The translations under genes were made by a program, and so were the position numbers. This document shows, in pieces, positions 56,538-64,000 of a stretch of 64,000 bases of DNA. The notes under the pieces are model-generated. The model was not told where the DNA came from. It ran no database searches and was given only the letters and a program-made list of their open reading frames with translations. The DNA comes from Aequorivita sp. CIP111184. GTDB lineage: Bacteria; Bacteroidota; Bacteroidia; Flavobacteriales; Flavobacteriaceae. How positions within the stretch are numbered: the first letter of the stretch is position 1; each line of letters opens with the position of its first letter. The DNA lies in the NCBI RefSeq assembly GCF_900489465.1, contig NZ_UEFQ01000013.1:186001-250000 (forward strand), read 5' to 3'.

Positions 56538-56609
56538 AAAACTGTATTTTCTTTAAAAATATTTTCCTTTAAAATGAGGGGTAAAAATTCTTATGTCTTT
56601 ATAAAAAAT

Positions 56610-57665
56610 CTATCCATTATTTTTTAAGGCATTCCAGCCTCGTGCAACTAAAGGTATTTTTGTTCCAGCACGGCTTATTAAATGCATTCCTTCTTTTTCA
56701 TTGGTCATATGCCCAATTACAGTTAAGTGAGGATTTGCCTTTATTTTTGGATAATCTTCTGTTTTAATTGTAAAGAGCAATTCATAATCTTCCCCGCCAC
56801 TTAATGCAATTGTTGTACTATCAAGATTAAATTCCTCACACGTTGAAATTACTTGTGGATCCAGCGGGATCTTTTCTTCAAAGAGATTACATCCAACGTT
56901 TGAATTTTTACAAATATGTAATATTTCTGAAGATAATCCATCACTAATGTCAATCATAGCGGTTGGTTTCACTTGTAGTTCTTCCAGTAATTTCGAAACA
57001 TCCTTTCGGGCTTCGGGTTTCAATTGACGTTCCACTAAATAGGAATAAGGCTCCAAATCTGGCTGCGAATTTGGGTTAACCTTAAAAACCTCCTTTTCGC
57101 GCTCCAAAACCTGAAGACCCATATAAGCCGCGCCAAGATCACCGGTTATTACCAACAAATCATTTTCGCGGGCGCCACTTCTGTATGCTGCTTCGCCTTT
57201 ATTTACAGTTCCTATGGCAGTTATACTTATCAATAATCCTGTAGTTGATGACGTAGTGTCCCCACCAACCACATCTACATTATAGACTTTTGCAGCTGCT
57301 TTAATACCTGCATATAACTCATCTAAAGCTTCTATAGGAAATCTATTTGAAACCGCTATGGAAACCGTTATCTGTGTTGGTTCAGCATTCATAGCGTAAA
57401 TGTCTGATAGGTTTACAACTACTGCTTTATAGCCCAGATGTTTTAAGGGCATATAACTTAAATCGAAATGAACCCCTTCCAAAAGCAAATCTGTAGAAAC
57501 AATCATTTCTTTTTTTGAATCACAAGAAATCACAGCAGCATCATCACCGATGCCTTTAACGGTTGATTTTTGTTTTATTTTAAAATTTTTTGTGAGATGG
57601 TCAATAAGTCCAAACTCACCTAAGTTCTCAATACTGGTGCTGGAATTGTCTTTATTTTCAAACAT
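56610..57665 (-). CDS. thiL: Thiamine-phosphate kinase
   Basis: A 351-residue PurM-fold kinase making thiamine diphosphate. GIGDDAAVISCDSKKEMIVSTD, GYKAVVVNLSDIYAMNAEP, VVGGDTTSS and ALSGGEDYELLFT are the metal and nucleotide-binding blocks of ThiL. Divergent from the copper-type operon over 204 bases. Confidence 0.96.
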   Translation of the reverse strand: MFENKDNSSTSIENLGEFGLIDHLTKNFKIKQKSTVKGIGDDAAVISCDSKKEMIVSTDLLLEGVHFDLSYMPLKHLGYKAVVVNLSDIYAMNAEPTQITVSIAVSNRFPIEALDELYAGIKAAAKVYNVDVVGGDTTSSTTGLLISITAIGTVNKGEAAYRSGARENDLLVITGDLGAAYMGLQVLEREKEVFKVNPNSQPDLEPYSYLVERQLKPEARKDVSKLLEELQVKPTAMIDISDGLSSEILHICKNSNVGCNLFEEKIPLDPQVISTCEEFNLDSTTIALSGGEDYELLFTIKTEDYPKIKANPHLTVIGHMTNEKEGMHLISRAGTKIPLVARGWNALKNNG

Positions 57666-57809
57666 GATACTGGGTTTAATACAGATTGTGGCAAAAATAC
57701 ATCATCGAAAACAATAAACGAAACGTCTTGAAAATAATGCGAAATTTCGTTTTTAGCCTGACATATTTAAGCAAAGCCAATTACTATACTAACATTTAAC
57801 CTTTTGCGT

Positions 57810-57841
57810 TTGTAGATAAGATTATATTATAGTTACATTTA
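57810..57841 (+). promoter_or_regulatory. Promoter of the propeller-MbnP-MbnH operon
   Basis: TTG (57810-57812), 21-base spacer and TACATTTA (57834-57841), close to TAnnTTTG. The start codon follows 28 bases later. The 204-base upstream region also holds CGAAATTTCG (57740-57749), a perfect 10-base palindrome that might be an operator. Confidence 0.55.
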
Positions 57842-57869
57842 GCACTTTTTAATCCTTATTCTATAAAAC

Positions 57870-59279
57870 ATGAGAAAAATTTTACCACTTCTAGCTTTAT
57901 TTATCAGTGCATTTTCATTTGCCCAAACCCCATGCGTAAATGGAATGGCAGGCGCTTATCCTTGCAACGGCATAGATTTTATGTCACGCTTAAGTCTTAG
58001 CGATTTGAACGCTAACTCAGGAAATGATTCTTGGGGATGGACAGATCCGCAAGACGGAAAAGAATACGCGATAATGGGCTTGAACAATGGTGCTGCTTTT
58101 GTTGATATTTCAGATCCAGTAAATCCTATATATTTAGGAAAGTTACCAACCCATACAGATTCTAGTACTTGGAGAGATATAAAAGTATATAACAATTATG
58201 CGTTTGTTGTAAGCGAAGCAAACGGACATGGAATGCAGGTTTTCGATTTAACAAGACTAAGAAATGTACAAAATCCACCCGCCACTTTTTCTGAAGATGC
58301 CTATTACGGTGGTTTTGGGCATTGCCATAACATAGTTATCAATGAAGAAACTGGTTATGCCTATGCAGTTGGAACTAGCACTTTCGGCGGAGGTCCACAT
58401 TTTGTAAATATCCAAGATCCATTAAACCCTGTAGCTGCAGGTGGCTTTAGTGATGACAATTATTGTCACGATGCGCAAGTAGTTATGTATGATGGTCCAG
58501 ATTCAGATTATGCTGGACGTGAAATATTTTTTGGAAGCAATGAAGACAGAGTTTCTATTGTTGATGTAACCGATAAAAATAATCCTCAGGGTATTTCAAT
58601 TGGTCTGTATGGTAGTGTTGAATATACCCACCAAGGCTGGCTTACCGAAGACAAACGTTACTTTATTATTGGTGATGAATTAGATGAGTCTAGTTTTGGT
58701 TTTAATACAAGAACAATCATTTTTGATGTAAGTGACTTAGACAATCCAGTAGTACACTTTGAGTATGAAGCAGATACTCAAGCAATTGACCATAACGGCT
58801 ATGTTTTAGGTACTGATTTTTATCTTTCAAGCTATAGAGCTGGTCTACGAATAATAGACATTAGCGATATTGAAAATGAAAACATGGTTGAAACCAAATT
58901 TTTCGACACCTACCCTAATAACAATTCTGCCAATTTTGATGGTGCTTGGAGTGTTTACCCATACTTTGCTAGTGGAAATATAGTAATTAGCGATATAGAT
59001 AGAGGTTTATTTATAGTTAGAGATCCCCTTTTAGGATTGAACGATAATACCGCTTTGGATTTTTCTGTAGCGCCTAACCCTGCAAAGGATTTTGTGACAA
59101 TTAGCTCAAAGGCAGATCCAATTAATCAAGTTGAAATATTCAACGTTTTGGGTCAAAAAGTAATGGATCAAAATTTTACAGAAAGCCTTTCAGAAAACAT
59201 AAACATTTCAAATCTACAAGCTGGAATGTATGTTATGAAAATAAATTCAGCCACAACAAAAAGATTGTTAATAGACTAA
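57870..59279 (+). CDS. Choice-of-anchor B (LVIVD-repeat) propeller with T9SS sorting domain
   Basis: A 469-residue secreted protein (signal peptide ends SFAQ). Seven blade repeats span about 53-388, each ending in a strand such as AAFVDISDPVNP, IIFDVSDLDNP or LRIIDISDI. At the start of blades 3-6 the same position holds His153 (CHNI), His200 (CHDA), His254 (THQG) and His308 (DHNG); blades 2 and 7 have Trp101 and Trp360. The C terminus is a T9SS type A domain (APNPAKDFVTI, VEIFNVLGQKV, LQAGMYVMKI). First gene of the four-gene operon; metal or haem binding is inferred, not shown. Confidence 0.9.
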   Translation: MRKILPLLALFISAFSFAQTPCVNGMAGAYPCNGIDFMSRLSLSDLNANSGNDSWGWTDPQDGKEYAIMGLNNGAAFVDISDPVNPIYLGKLPTHTDSSTWRDIKVYNNYAFVVSEANGHGMQVFDLTRLRNVQNPPATFSEDAYYGGFGHCHNIVINEETGYAYAVGTSTFGGGPHFVNIQDPLNPVAAGGFSDDNYCHDAQVVMYDGPDSDYAGREIFFGSNEDRVSIVDVTDKNNPQGISIGLYGSVEYTHQGWLTEDKRYFIIGDELDESSFGFNTRTIIFDVSDLDNPVVHFEYEADTQAIDHNGYVLGTDFYLSSYRAGLRIIDISDIENENMVETKFFDTYPNNNSANFDGAWSVYPYFASGNIVISDIDRGLFIVRDPLLGLNDNTALDFSVAPNPAKDFVTISSKADPINQVEIFNVLGQKVMDQNFTESLSENINISNLQAGMYVMKINSATTKRLLID

Positions 59280-59300
59280 AAATAAATTACCTATCCCCTT

Positions 59301-60659
59301 ATGCTATTTCATAAAAAAAATAATTTAAAAGCGCTTCCACTTTTGCTTTCCCTCACATTATTAAGTATTTCCTGCGGAAAAGACGAAGGAGGTGATGATG
59401 GCCCAGCCCAAGAAATAACCGGAGAAATAGAATTTGTAAAGACCTTTGGCGGAAGCGAAAGTGACGAAGCTATTTCAGTAGTGGAAGCCGCAGATGGGGG
59501 CTTTGTTATTTTAGGAAACACGAGAAGCTCCGATGGAGATCTAACTGGCAGAACTGGAAACGATAGCGATTATTGGTTGCTAAAAATTTCAAAATCTGGA
59601 GAAAAAGTTTGGAGTAAAACCTATGGGGGAAGTAATGACGAAAACGCGGCCCGCATTACCAAAACGAATGATGGCGGATACCTTTTAAGTGGTTATACCT
59701 CAAGTAGCGATGGCGATGTTTCGGGAAACGAAGGCTTTCAGGACTATTGGATTGTTAAAGTAGATGCTACAGGCAATAAAATATGGGACAAAAACTTTGG
59801 GTTTTCTGGGAGTGATCAAGCTTTTAAAACTTTTCAAACCTCAGATGGAGGATATTTCATTACAGGTTTTTTTGATGTATCTGCAAGTGGTGGCGCTGGA
59901 AATGACATACAAAAGGGAATTCTTCACGGTGTAGGTGAATTTTGGGGCATAAAATTAGCTGCAAATGGCTCCACACAATGGAGACGCTATTTTGGCGGAA
60001 CCAACAACGACCGAAGCTATGATGCTTTGGAAACTGATGATGGCGGTTTTTTAATGACAGGAACTTCCGAAAGTGTTGATTTTGACAAAACAGATCCCAA
60101 AGGAAGTTATGATTATTGGGCGGTCCGTTTAACTTCCTCGGGAGATTTGGTTTGGACCAAATCTTATGGAGGGGCAGAGATAGACAATTCCTATGCGTCA
60201 TTAAAAACAAATGATGGCAATTATATTATGGTCGGTGATTCACGAAGTAGCGATCAAGATGTAACTTCTCCTCGTGGCAATGCTGATGCTTGGATGGTCA
60301 AATTTGACGATAACGGTAATAAAATTTGGCAGAAATCGTTTGGAGGTTCACAGTTTGACACCGCACACAGTATTGTGCAACGCACAAATGGTGATTATAT
60401 ACTTTCTGGGCACAGCAGGAGTTCAGATGGAGATTTGCAAACCAATAATGGTGTAAACGATGCTTGGATATTTGTGGTTGATAGTAACGGAGGCCTTAAA
60501 TTTGAAAAAAGTATTGGTGGCTCTAGTCTCGATTTTGCTTCTGAAGCTATTGAATCATCAGATAGTAAAATAATTGCTGTAGGCGATACTGAAAGTAACG
60601 ATGTAGATATTCCTTTGAACCAAGGCTCTAAAGACTTTTTAGTAATTAAATTAAAATAA
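59301..60659 (+). CDS. Seven-repeat beta-propeller lipoprotein
   Basis: A 452-residue lipoprotein (lipobox SISCGKD). Seven repeats of about 52-66 residues fill the rest. Each begins near FGGS, has a DGGF/DGGY turn followed by an LSG-type strand and an SSDGD-like acidic loop, and ends in a WLLKI or WIVKV-type strand. Examples of the acidic loops are RSSDGDLTG, SSSDGDVSG, RSSDQDVTS and RSSDGDLQT. Seven repeats predict a seven-bladed propeller. The SSDGD loops could bind calcium. Second gene of the operon, 21 bases after the first. Confidence 0.85.
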   Translation: MLFHKKNNLKALPLLLSLTLLSISCGKDEGGDDGPAQEITGEIEFVKTFGGSESDEAISVVEAADGGFVILGNTRSSDGDLTGRTGNDSDYWLLKISKSGEKVWSKTYGGSNDENAARITKTNDGGYLLSGYTSSSDGDVSGNEGFQDYWIVKVDATGNKIWDKNFGFSGSDQAFKTFQTSDGGYFITGFFDVSASGGAGNDIQKGILHGVGEFWGIKLAANGSTQWRRYFGGTNNDRSYDALETDDGGFLMTGTSESVDFDKTDPKGSYDYWAVRLTSSGDLVWTKSYGGAEIDNSYASLKTNDGNYIMVGDSRSSDQDVTSPRGNADAWMVKFDDNGNKIWQKSFGGSQFDTAHSIVQRTNGDYILSGHSRSSDGDLQTNNGVNDAWIFVVDSNGGLKFEKSIGGSSLDFASEAIESSDSKIIAVGDTESNDVDIPLNQGSKDFLVIKLK

Positions 60660-60689
60660 CCCAAAAAATAACACCCATTTATTTAACCT

Positions 60690-61460
60690 ATGAAAAAAAT
60701 AGCTTTTTTACTAATTCTGGCATTTGTTGCGTTTGGTTGCAACAATGATGATGATGGTGGCAATAATACGCCTACCAATGCCGATGTATCCTTTAAGTTT
60801 ACCCAAACTTGGGCAGATTCGACTGATGTAACACCTTTAAATTTCAACACAAACCTTTATATAAATGATGCTAGAAATCTTGCGCATATTACCCGACTTC
60901 GCTATTTAATTTCCCGCATTGAGCTTCACAAAAGTGATGGCACCACCGTGGCTTTTGATGAATATCAATTGGTGGATCTTGCCGATGCAACTACATTAAC
61001 GTTAAACCCTGCTTTAACTGCAACCACTGGTGATTACACGGGAATATCATTCATATATGGTTTCAATGAAGAAGACAACATAAGTGGTGCTTACGAGGAT
61101 TTGAACATTGCGGATTGGGGCTGGCCCGAAATGATTGGTGGCGGATACCATTTTATGCAAATGGACGGAACCTTTATAGATGAAAATGGCGAAACACAGC
61201 CATATAACTTCCACAACGGCACGGCAGCAAATAATGGAGTTTTTGAGGCAAACCACATTGAGTTCAATTTTGATATGAATTTTACCATTTCGAATGATGC
61301 AACAATTGAGATAAAAATGGACATTTCCGAATGGTACAAAAATCCGCTGATTTGGGATCTGAACGACAGAAGCACTGGGCTTATGATGAATTATTTGGCA
61401 CAAAAAGATATGAACCGAAACGGGCAAACCGTGTTCAGCATTGGGGAAATAACCCAATAA
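60690..61460 (+). CDS. MbnP-family copper-site lipoprotein
   Basis: A 256-residue lipoprotein with Cys17 as the only cysteine (AFGCNND). The family core is present: FNTNLYINDARNLAHITRLRYLIS, a WGW motif (Trp143 and Trp145 in ADWGWPEM), GGYHFMQMDG (His154), FHNGT (His175) and NHIEFNFD (His189). In characterised MbnP a tryptophan is oxidised to kynurenine by MbnH and then binds copper with histidines. The four-Cys relatives have extra cysteines that are absent here. Third gene of the operon. Confidence 0.85.
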   Translation: MKKIAFLLILAFVAFGCNNDDDGGNNTPTNADVSFKFTQTWADSTDVTPLNFNTNLYINDARNLAHITRLRYLISRIELHKSDGTTVAFDEYQLVDLADATTLTLNPALTATTGDYTGISFIYGFNEEDNISGAYEDLNIADWGWPEMIGGGYHFMQMDGTFIDENGETQPYNFHNGTAANNGVFEANHIEFNFDMNFTISNDATIEIKMDISEWYKNPLIWDLNDRSTGLMMNYLAQKDMNRNGQTVFSIGEITQ

Positions 61461-61471
61461 TTTTTAAAAAA

Positions 61472-62581
61472 ATGAAGGAACGGTCCAGGAAAATATATTG
61501 TTTTTTGATTGGGATTTTTACCCTCACCTTATTTGTTTCCTGTTCTTCTGACGATCCAAAACCAGAAGAAACGGAAACAGACGATGGGTATGTGGCAACG
61601 CCCCAGCCTTTGACCGTTCCTGCCATTTTTGATCAATTTCTTCCTATTCCTTCAATTCCAGCTGACAACCCCCAAACTGTGGAAGGAGTTGCCTTGGGAA
61701 GAAAACTTTTTTTCGACCCCATTCTTTCCGGAGACGGAACACAAGCCTGTGCATCTTGCCACAAACCGAGTAATTCCTTTACAGATGATGCGCAATTTAG
61801 TATAGGTATTGACGGAATTGAAGGAACGCGTAATTCTATGCCAATTTACAATATGGCTTGGAATTTCAATTCAAAATTATTCTGGGATGGCCGCGCCAAT
61901 AGCATAGAAAAACAGGCTCTGGAACCTGTTACCAATCCGGTTGAAATGCACAATACTTGGGAAAATGCAGTTGGAAGTTTGCAAAGCCACGGGGAATATC
62001 CCGAACTTTTTAATAAAGCTTTTGGAACACCGACCATTACAAAAGAGTTGACCGCCAAAGCGATTGCGCAATTTGAACGCACCCTTATTTCAGCCAATTC
62101 ACCTTTTGATAGGTATTTGTTGGGAGAAAACTCCTTGACACCTCAAGAAATTAACGGTTTTGCCATTTTTATGGATGAAGCTCGCGGGGACTGTTTTCAT
62201 TGTCATGGAAATGAATTCAATCCATTGTGGACCGACAATATTTTCCACAACAATGGGCTGGACGCCATAATTACTGATAAAGGATTGGGCAATGTAACCG
62301 GAGATCCAAACGATGACGGGAAATTTAAGTCGCCCTCTTTACGGAACCTTGCCTACACTGCACCCTATATGCACGATGGCCGCTTTGCAACTTTAGACAA
62401 CGTAATAAATCATTATAGTGAAGGTTTGGTTTATTCTAGAACTATTGACCCCTTAATGAAAGCTGTATCAACAGGAGGCGTGCATTTGACTGAACCAGAC
62501 AAAGCAGACTTAAAAGCCTTCCTGCTTTCACTTTCAGATCCTTCTTTTATAAACAACCCCGATTTTCAGAATCCAAATTAA
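61472..62581 (+). CDS. MbnH/MauG-like di-haem cytochrome c peroxidase family protein
   Basis: The ATG at 61472 gives a 369-residue protein with lipobox LFVSC (Cys24); the frame extends to 61331 but that would overlap the MbnP gene and spoil the signal peptide. Two c-type haem sites: CASCH (93-97) and CFHCH (241-245). RNSMPIYNMAWN, LFWDGRANSIEKQALEP, SPSLRNLAYTAPYMHDGRFATL are those of the MauG/MbnH branch of the cytochrome c peroxidase family. Predicted to oxidise the WGW tryptophan of the MbnP protein encoded 11 bases upstream. Last gene of the operon. Confidence 0.9.
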   Translation: MKERSRKIYCFLIGIFTLTLFVSCSSDDPKPEETETDDGYVATPQPLTVPAIFDQFLPIPSIPADNPQTVEGVALGRKLFFDPILSGDGTQACASCHKPSNSFTDDAQFSIGIDGIEGTRNSMPIYNMAWNFNSKLFWDGRANSIEKQALEPVTNPVEMHNTWENAVGSLQSHGEYPELFNKAFGTPTITKELTAKAIAQFERTLISANSPFDRYLLGENSLTPQEINGFAIFMDEARGDCFHCHGNEFNPLWTDNIFHNNGLDAIITDKGLGNVTGDPNDDGKFKSPSLRNLAYTAPYMHDGRFATLDNVINHYSEGLVYSRTIDPLMKAVSTGGVHLTEPDKADLKAFLLSLSDPSFINNPDFQNPN

Positions 62582-62701
62582 TTTGCACCTCTTTTTCAAG
62601 CACTTCTACTCGATTTAAAACGTACTGTTAATTATTGTTTAAAACTATTGTATCATAGTTTTAAAATCCAGCTTCTTTATGGTTAAAAGTACTATTTGAT
62701 G

Positions 62702-62709
62702 TATATTTG
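62702..62709 (+). promoter_or_regulatory. Candidate -7 box of the suf genes
   Basis: TATATTTG matches TAnnTTTG, 27 bases before the A-type carrier ATG. A convincing -33 TTG is not visible. Confidence 0.5.
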
Positions 62710-62735
62710 CCATCTAATTTAGAATTAATCTATAT

Positions 62736-63065
62736 ATGATTAAGGTAAGTGAAAATGCAAAAACCAAGATAGCGCAACTGATGGCCGAAGACGGCTTTAA
62801 CATTGCCGTGGATTTTGTCCGCGTAGGTGTAAAAAGTGGTGGGTGTTCCGGTTTGAGCTACGAGCTGAAATTTGACCACAGCTTGGGCGAAAATGATAAA
62901 CTTTTTGAAGAAGAAAATGTGAAAATTGCCGTGGACAAAAAAAGCTTTTTGTACCTCGTAGGCACAACGCTGGAATACAGTGGCGGACTTAACGGAAAAG
63001 GCTTTGTATTCAACAACCCCAACGCAAACCGTACATGTGGTTGCGGAGAATCTTTTTCACTTTAA
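62736..63065 (+). CDS. A-type iron-sulfur carrier protein (HesB/IscA/SufA)
   Basis: A 109-residue protein. The three conserved cysteines are in SGGCSGLSYE and RTCGCGES near the C terminus. It accepts a [Fe-S] cluster from the SufBCD scaffold and hands it to apoproteins. It directly precedes sufB (9 bases apart), so this is the first gene of a suf operon. Confidence 0.95.
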   Translation: MIKVSENAKTKIAQLMAEDGFNIAVDFVRVGVKSGGCSGLSYELKFDHSLGENDKLFEEENVKIAVDKKSFLYLVGTTLEYSGGLNGKGFVFNNPNANRTCGCGESFSL

Positions 63066-63073
63066 AATATTAA

Positions 63074-64000
63074 ATGAGGATGAGCAAGTATACAGAAGAT
63101 GATTTAAAAAAAGAACTGGAAACCAAGGAATACGAATATGGTTTCTATACAGATATAGAATCTGACACTTTTCCCATTGGATTGAATGAAGAAATTGTGA
63201 AAGCTATTTCCCTAAAAAAAGAAGAACCAGAGTGGATGACCGAATGGCGCTTGGAAGCTTTCAGATATTGGCAGGAAATGGTGGAACCAGATTGGGCAAA
63301 TGTGCATTATGAAAAGCCAAATTTTCAAAATATTTCCTATTATTCAGCTCCCAATAAGAAACCAAAATATGATAGCCTTGATGAAGTTGATCCTGAACTT
63401 TTAGACACTTTCAAAAGGCTGGGAATTTCTCTAGACGAGCAAAAGAAACTCGCCGGAGTTGCTGTGGATATTGTAATGGACTCAGTATCTGTTGCAACCA
63501 CTTTTAAAAAGACTTTGGCGGAAAAAGGAATTATTTTCTGTTCCATTTCTGAAGCTATAAAGGAACATCCGGAATTGGTGAAAAAATATTTGGGAACCGT
63601 AGTGCCGCAGCGCGACAATTTTTATGCAGCTTTAAACAGCGCCGTTTTCAGCGATGGTTCATTTTGCTATATTCCAAAAGGCGTTCGTTGCCCAATGGAG
63701 CTTTCCACCTATTTCAGGATAAACCAAGCAGGAACGGGACAATTTGAAAGAACCCTAGTAATTGCCGATGAAGGAAGTTATGTAAGTTATTTAGAAGGCT
63801 GTACCGCTCCAAGCCGCGATGAAAACCAATTGCACGCAGCAGTGGTTGAACTAATTGCGTTGGACGATGCCGAAATAAAATATTCAACCGTACAAAACTG
63901 GTATCCAGGTAATAAAAACGGAAAAGGTGGGGTTTTTAATTTTGTGACCAAAAGAGGTCTTTGTGAAAAGAGAGCGAAAATTTCTTGGACGCAAGTTGAA
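63074..64000 (+). CDS. sufB: Fe-S cluster assembly protein SufB, N-terminal part
   Basis: The frame is open from ATG at 63074 to the right edge (309 codons, no stop). A second ATG at 63080 is an equally good start. [52 protein letters not shown] and [21 protein letters not shown] are typical SufB. SufB forms the SufBC2D scaffold that builds [Fe-S] clusters. About two thirds of the protein is in the window. Confidence 0.96.
   Translation, partial: MRMSKYTEDDLKKELETKEYEYGFYTDIESDTFPIGLNEEIVKAISLKKEEPEWMTEWRLEAFRYWQEMVEPDWANVHYEKPNFQNISYYSAPNKKPKYDSLDEVDPELLDTFKRLGISLDEQKKLAGVAVDIVMDSVSVATTFKKTLAEKGIIFCSISEAIKEHPELVKKYLGTVVPQRDNFYAALNSAVFSDGSFCYIPKGVRCPMELSTYFRINQAGTGQFERTLVIADEGSYVSYLEGCTAPSRDENQLHAAVVELIALDDAEIKYSTVQNWYPGNKNGKGGVFNFVTKRGLCEKRAKISWTQVE

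Noticed and set aside
57717..57753. AAACGAAA/TTTCGTTT inverted repeat upstream of the MbnP-type operon as a terminator
   Set aside because: It lies between divergent genes, where no terminator is expected, and the stem is short with a long loop; the central CGAAATTTCG is noted as a possible operator instead.
59301..60659. Regularly spaced repeats that could be mistaken for a CRISPR or tandem array
   Set aside because: Repeats are in-frame protein repeats of about 170 bases, diverged in sequence, inside a lipoprotein gene. No CRISPR array or cas gene occurs in the window.

Overview
The window is chromosomal DNA from a low-GC Bacteroidota bacterium, almost certainly Flavobacteriaceae (an Aequorivita-like genome is plausible, but the genus cannot be fixed from the sequence). 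The reasons are the gliding pair gldE-gldD, three proteins with type IX secretion C-terminal sorting domains, a DUF4270 lipoprotein, atpD-atpC standing apart from the other ATP synthase genes, a three-gene sdhCAB operon, TTG/TAnnTTTG promoters, almost no Shine-Dalgarno sequences and many lipoproteins. I see no prophage, IS element, CRISPR array, rRNA or tRNA. Gene density is high and no gap exceeds about 220 bases.

Layout. 1-9.8 kb: end of a nitrilase-family amidase, an Ig-like lipoprotein, comF, a coiled-coil membrane protein, glycyl-tRNA synthetase, two tandem paralogous small lipoproteins and a 1,154-residue putative outer-membrane barrel. 9.9-15.7 kb: exonuclease III, aldo/keto reductase, acyl-CoA dehydrogenase, M23 peptidase, radA. 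15.7-22.7 kb: a two-component pair with a periplasmic propeller sensor, an alpha/beta-hydrolase-fold protein that has lost its nucleophile serine, and a panC-panD-flippase-like group. 22.8-29.4 kb: a half-length starch-synthase-like protein, DUF4270 protein, glmS, a TTG-started lipoprotein and a sulfotransferase/aminotransferase pair. 29.5-35.4 kb: atpD-atpC, a JmjC/cupin protein, recX, rng, a 30-residue very basic protein and HU. 35.5-40.7 kb: mutY, ssb, gldE, gldD, a DUF4199 protein, and rplU (with a C-terminal fusion) plus rpmA. 40.7-48.5 kb: transglutaminase-like protein, DUF1028 protein, a hybrid histidine kinase, and sdhCAB. 48.6-57.7 kb: T9SS cargo, a sortilin-like BNR protein, pepP, small membrane and zinc-ribbon proteins, an alpha/beta hydrolase and thiL. 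57.8-62.6 kb: a four-gene envelope operon. 62.7 kb to the end: an A-type Fe-S carrier and the start of sufB.

The most interesting block is 57.8-62.6 kb. A secreted seven-bladed propeller (choice-of-anchor B/LVIVD type, T9SS-sorted), a seven-repeat propeller lipoprotein, an MbnP-family lipoprotein and an MbnH/MauG-type di-haem c enzyme are packed 11-30 bases apart on one strand. MbnH-MbnP pairs are known to make a copper site from an oxidised tryptophan. Here the pair occurs without methanobactin genes in view, the MbnP homologue lacks the extra cysteines of the four-Cys group, and the first propeller has histidines at the same place in four consecutive blades. Together this suggests an envelope metal-handling system worth testing.
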